Assembly: GCA_010015655.1 (NCBI GenBank)
Contig: ML976692.1
Location: forward strand, 653,483-686,692
Origin: Bimuria novae-zelandiae CBS 107.79
Taxonomy: Eukaryota > Ascomycota > Dothideomycetes > Pleosporales > Didymosphaeriaceae
Length of the DNA stretch: 33,210 nt
Direction: 5' to 3'
In this document: piece by piece, positions 32,161 through 33,210 of the stretch
How the letters are laid out: every line of letters begins with the position of its first letter
Numbering within the stretch: the first letter of the stretch is position 1
The notes under the pieces: generated by a model
The model's database searches: none
Told to the model about the DNA's origin: nothing
What the model saw: the letters and a program-made list of their open reading frames with translations, nothing else
Position numbers and translations under genes: made by a program

Positions 32161-32271
32161 CGGGTTACGTTATAAGTAAATATTTACCTTTAAACGTTTA
32201 TTAAAGCTCTATAGTAGAAGTACACTACTCCTTTTATTTTTTTAATTTTTTACGTAGGTACTCGCGCGGGT

Positions 32272-32657
32272 TGTATCGGCGCAGGTCACTCAAAGGATCG
32301 ATGTTGGCGTATCTCCTAGCAGAGGCATGTGGGAGTGCGTGTATAAGAATGTAGCCTCGAATGAATTAAGTGCCTATAGGCCTGGTACGAAAGGATACGG
32401 AAAAGGTACTGAACTACAAAGGCCCCAAGCTCCTCTAAATACACCTCTTCCCAGATGGCTAGCTAGCACATAACTGCCATAGGTTGACCGTCGGTCTGAT
32501 GGATCCGAAATAGGTCCGAATCGGATTCGTAGTTCCCCATCGGTCTGATAGATCCGAAATTGGTCCGATACGGATGAGTGTCGGTTTTCGGATGATCTCG
32601 AATCCTGTCTTGACTAGCCAAGGGTTCTCGTGTCGACGAGCGATTGTTCCTGTTACA
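32272..32657 (+). mobile_element. Solo LTR (386 bp), not RIPed
   Basis: Starts TGTATCGG, ends CTGTTACA, and is flanked by the 5-bp duplication CGGGT (32267-32271 and 32658-32662). TG...CA termini plus a 5-bp duplication are those of an LTR. No second copy or internal region is present here, so it is a solo LTR or a very short element. Its sequence is unlike the gypsy and copia LTRs in this window. GC content is normal, unlike all the sequence around it. The family and strand are unknown. Confidence 0.7.
32491..32570 (+). repeat. Direct repeat inside the solo LTR
   Basis: TCGGTCTGATGGATCCGAAA and its continuation at 32491-32521 recur as TCGGTCTGATAGATCCGAAA at 32540-32570, with a few mismatches and a 49-bp period. 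A weaker third copy (TCGGTTTTCGGATGATC) follows near 32581. Confidence 0.7.
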
Positions 32658-32903
32658 CGGGTCATGTTATAAGTAAATAGCTACTTTTAAATATTTATTA
32701 AAGCTTTATAGTAGAAGTATGCTACTCCTTTCTCTCTACCTTTCTTTTAAAACGTTATATAAACTAGCTACTTAGATTAATTACTTAGTAAGCTAAAAAT
32801 TTAAGCTAGATACTGTTTAAGCTTTACGCGTAAGTTTGCTACTATTTTTATACTTTAAATTACTATTTAGCTTATTTTACTACGCTTTATAAGCTAGGCG
32901 GTG

Positions 32904-33040
32904 TATTATAAAAGGGTACCTTGCTAGAGCTTTTTATACTAGCTAGAGTTAATTTAAATAGCTTAGTGTCTTAGTAGAGCTTCCTCTCCTTAATAGACTT
33001 TATTTATAAGCCCCTTAATCGAAGTTGACTGTGCGTGACA
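32904..33040 (+). repeat. Right LTR of the gag-only element
   Basis: 137 bp, starting TATTATAAAAGGG (RIPed TGTTGCAAAAGGG) and ending GTGCGTGACA. A 40-bp deletion relative to the left LTR lies between AARTAGCT direct repeats. Confidence 0.85.
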
Positions 33041-33045
33041 TCTTA

Positions 33046-33115
33046 TTATAACTTTTTAGCTACTCTATAGTTACTTTAAGTAGCTTTAATATATTTATAT
33101 ACTTAGTAAATAATT
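33046..33115. mobile_element. Right remnant of the outermost RIPed layer
   Basis: AT-rich sequence after the TCTTA duplication, ending where composition changes abruptly near 33116. It presumably continues the sequence at 22380-23305. Family not recognised. Confidence 0.4.
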
Positions 33116-33210
33116 AGACGGCAAGCCTGCATCTAGAAATGGATGCACCCCGTTCGGGCAATCCGGGCCCTCGCACGCCCCTTCCGCTAGCGCCGAACCG
33201 GTAACCGACC
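33116..33210. other. GC-rich unique DNA at the window edge
   Basis: A sharp switch to GC-rich, CpG-containing sequence. It is too short to tell whether a gene begins here. Confidence 0.5.

Larger units (their letters stand above)
24654..32750 (+). repeat. Two tandem units of about 106 bp, each split by an LTR-element insertion
   Basis: The 21-bp sequence TACGTAGGTACTCGC, then A or G, then CGGGT occurs at 24654-24674 and at 32251-32271. The continuation (GTTATAAGTAAAT, then TTTATTAAAGCT, TATAGTAGAAGTA, CTACTCCTTT) occurs after 32165 and after 32662. Removing the inserted gypsy element and solo LTR restores two adjacent copies of one unit, period about 106 bp. Both insertions use the same CGGGT. 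Confidence 0.75.
23306..33040 (+). mobile_element. Copia-like LTR element with gag only, interrupted by two later insertions
   Basis: Left LTR 23306-23482 and right LTR 32904-33040 are flanked by the perfect 5-bp duplication TCTTA (23301-23305 and 33041-33045). After the left LTR, GTTATAAGCC fits a RIPed half-tRNA-iMet primer site (GTTATGAGCC). Own interior is only 23483-24674 plus parts of 32166-32903. It encodes a gag-like protein but leaves no room for pol. A gypsy element (24675-32160) and a solo LTR (32272-32657) sit inside. Plus orientation, by primer site and gag. Confidence 0.85.

Noticed and set aside
32459..32665. Minus-strand open frame of 68 residues with repeated residues
   Set aside because: It lies inside the solo LTR and reflects its internal direct repeat.
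32650..33040. A 390-bp LTR beginning TGTTACACGGG and ending GTGACA
   Set aside because: TG and CA ends fit, but the left counterpart does not align before 23306. TCTTA duplications and alignment define the shorter LTR at 32904-33040. The TGTTACA belongs to the solo LTR end.
1..33210. CRISPR arrays, bacterial-type operons, riboswitches, tRNA or rRNA genes
   Set aside because: The sequence is eukaryotic. I saw no regular spacer arrays and no cloverleaf or rRNA signature. The tRNA-like GGGCTCATAAC at 21976-21986 is a primer-site match, not a tRNA gene.

Overview
This window is from a filamentous ascomycete (Pezizomycotina), most likely a plant-associated Dothideomycete-type genome; the genus is inference. 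The evidence is short GT-AG introns of about 50-105 bp with CTNAY-like branch sites, a UstYa-type (DUF3328) gene, small secreted protein genes, and large blocks of transposable elements altered by RIP (repeat-induced point mutation). RIP shows as loss of CpA/TpG, gain of TpA, and Trp and Gln codons turned into TAG/TAA without frameshifts. I see no tRNA, rRNA or CRISPR array.

Layout. (1) 1-2665: two Fot1/pogo-type DNA transposons lie head to head and share one TA. Element A (minus strand, running off the left edge) has an open transposase. Element B (555-2663) has 48-bp perfect terminal inverted repeats (TIRs) and a full-length but RIP-riddled transposase. (2) 2666-6929: unique DNA with a degenerate recurring 30-bp motif and a broken aquaporin gene (minus strand, 6160-5263). 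(3) 6930-9222: a RIP-degraded hAT transposon with an 8-bp target-site duplication (TSD). (4) 9304-11230: a third pogo-type element with pristine TIRs and a mutated body. (5) 11235-16674: a gene island of normal composition. It holds a four-cysteine secreted protein (13545-14053, three exons), a cysteine-free secreted protein (14991-14584, minus) and, divergently from the latter, a four-exon UstYa-like gene (15508-16457).

(6) 16675-22201: a complete Ty1/copia element on the minus strand, with 215-bp LTRs, a TAATT TSD, a half-tRNA-iMet primer site and a polypurine tract. Its LTRs are nearly identical and unmutated while its body is heavily mutated. (7) 22380-33115: a nest. An unidentified RIPed sequence is split by a gag-only copia-like LTR element (23306-33040, TSD TCTTA). 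That element is interrupted by a Ty3/gypsy chromovirus (24675-32160, TSD CGGGT) and by a solo LTR (32272-32657, TSD also CGGGT). The last two sit at the same position of two neighbouring tandem units.

The genes appear to be a small accessory island, possibly for virulence or secondary metabolism, between RIPed blocks. The most system-like candidate is the divergent pair of a secreted peptide and a UstYa gene. That arrangement resembles fungal ribosomal-peptide (dikaritin-type) loci, but the precursor lacks the usual repeated cores, so this remains a hypothesis.
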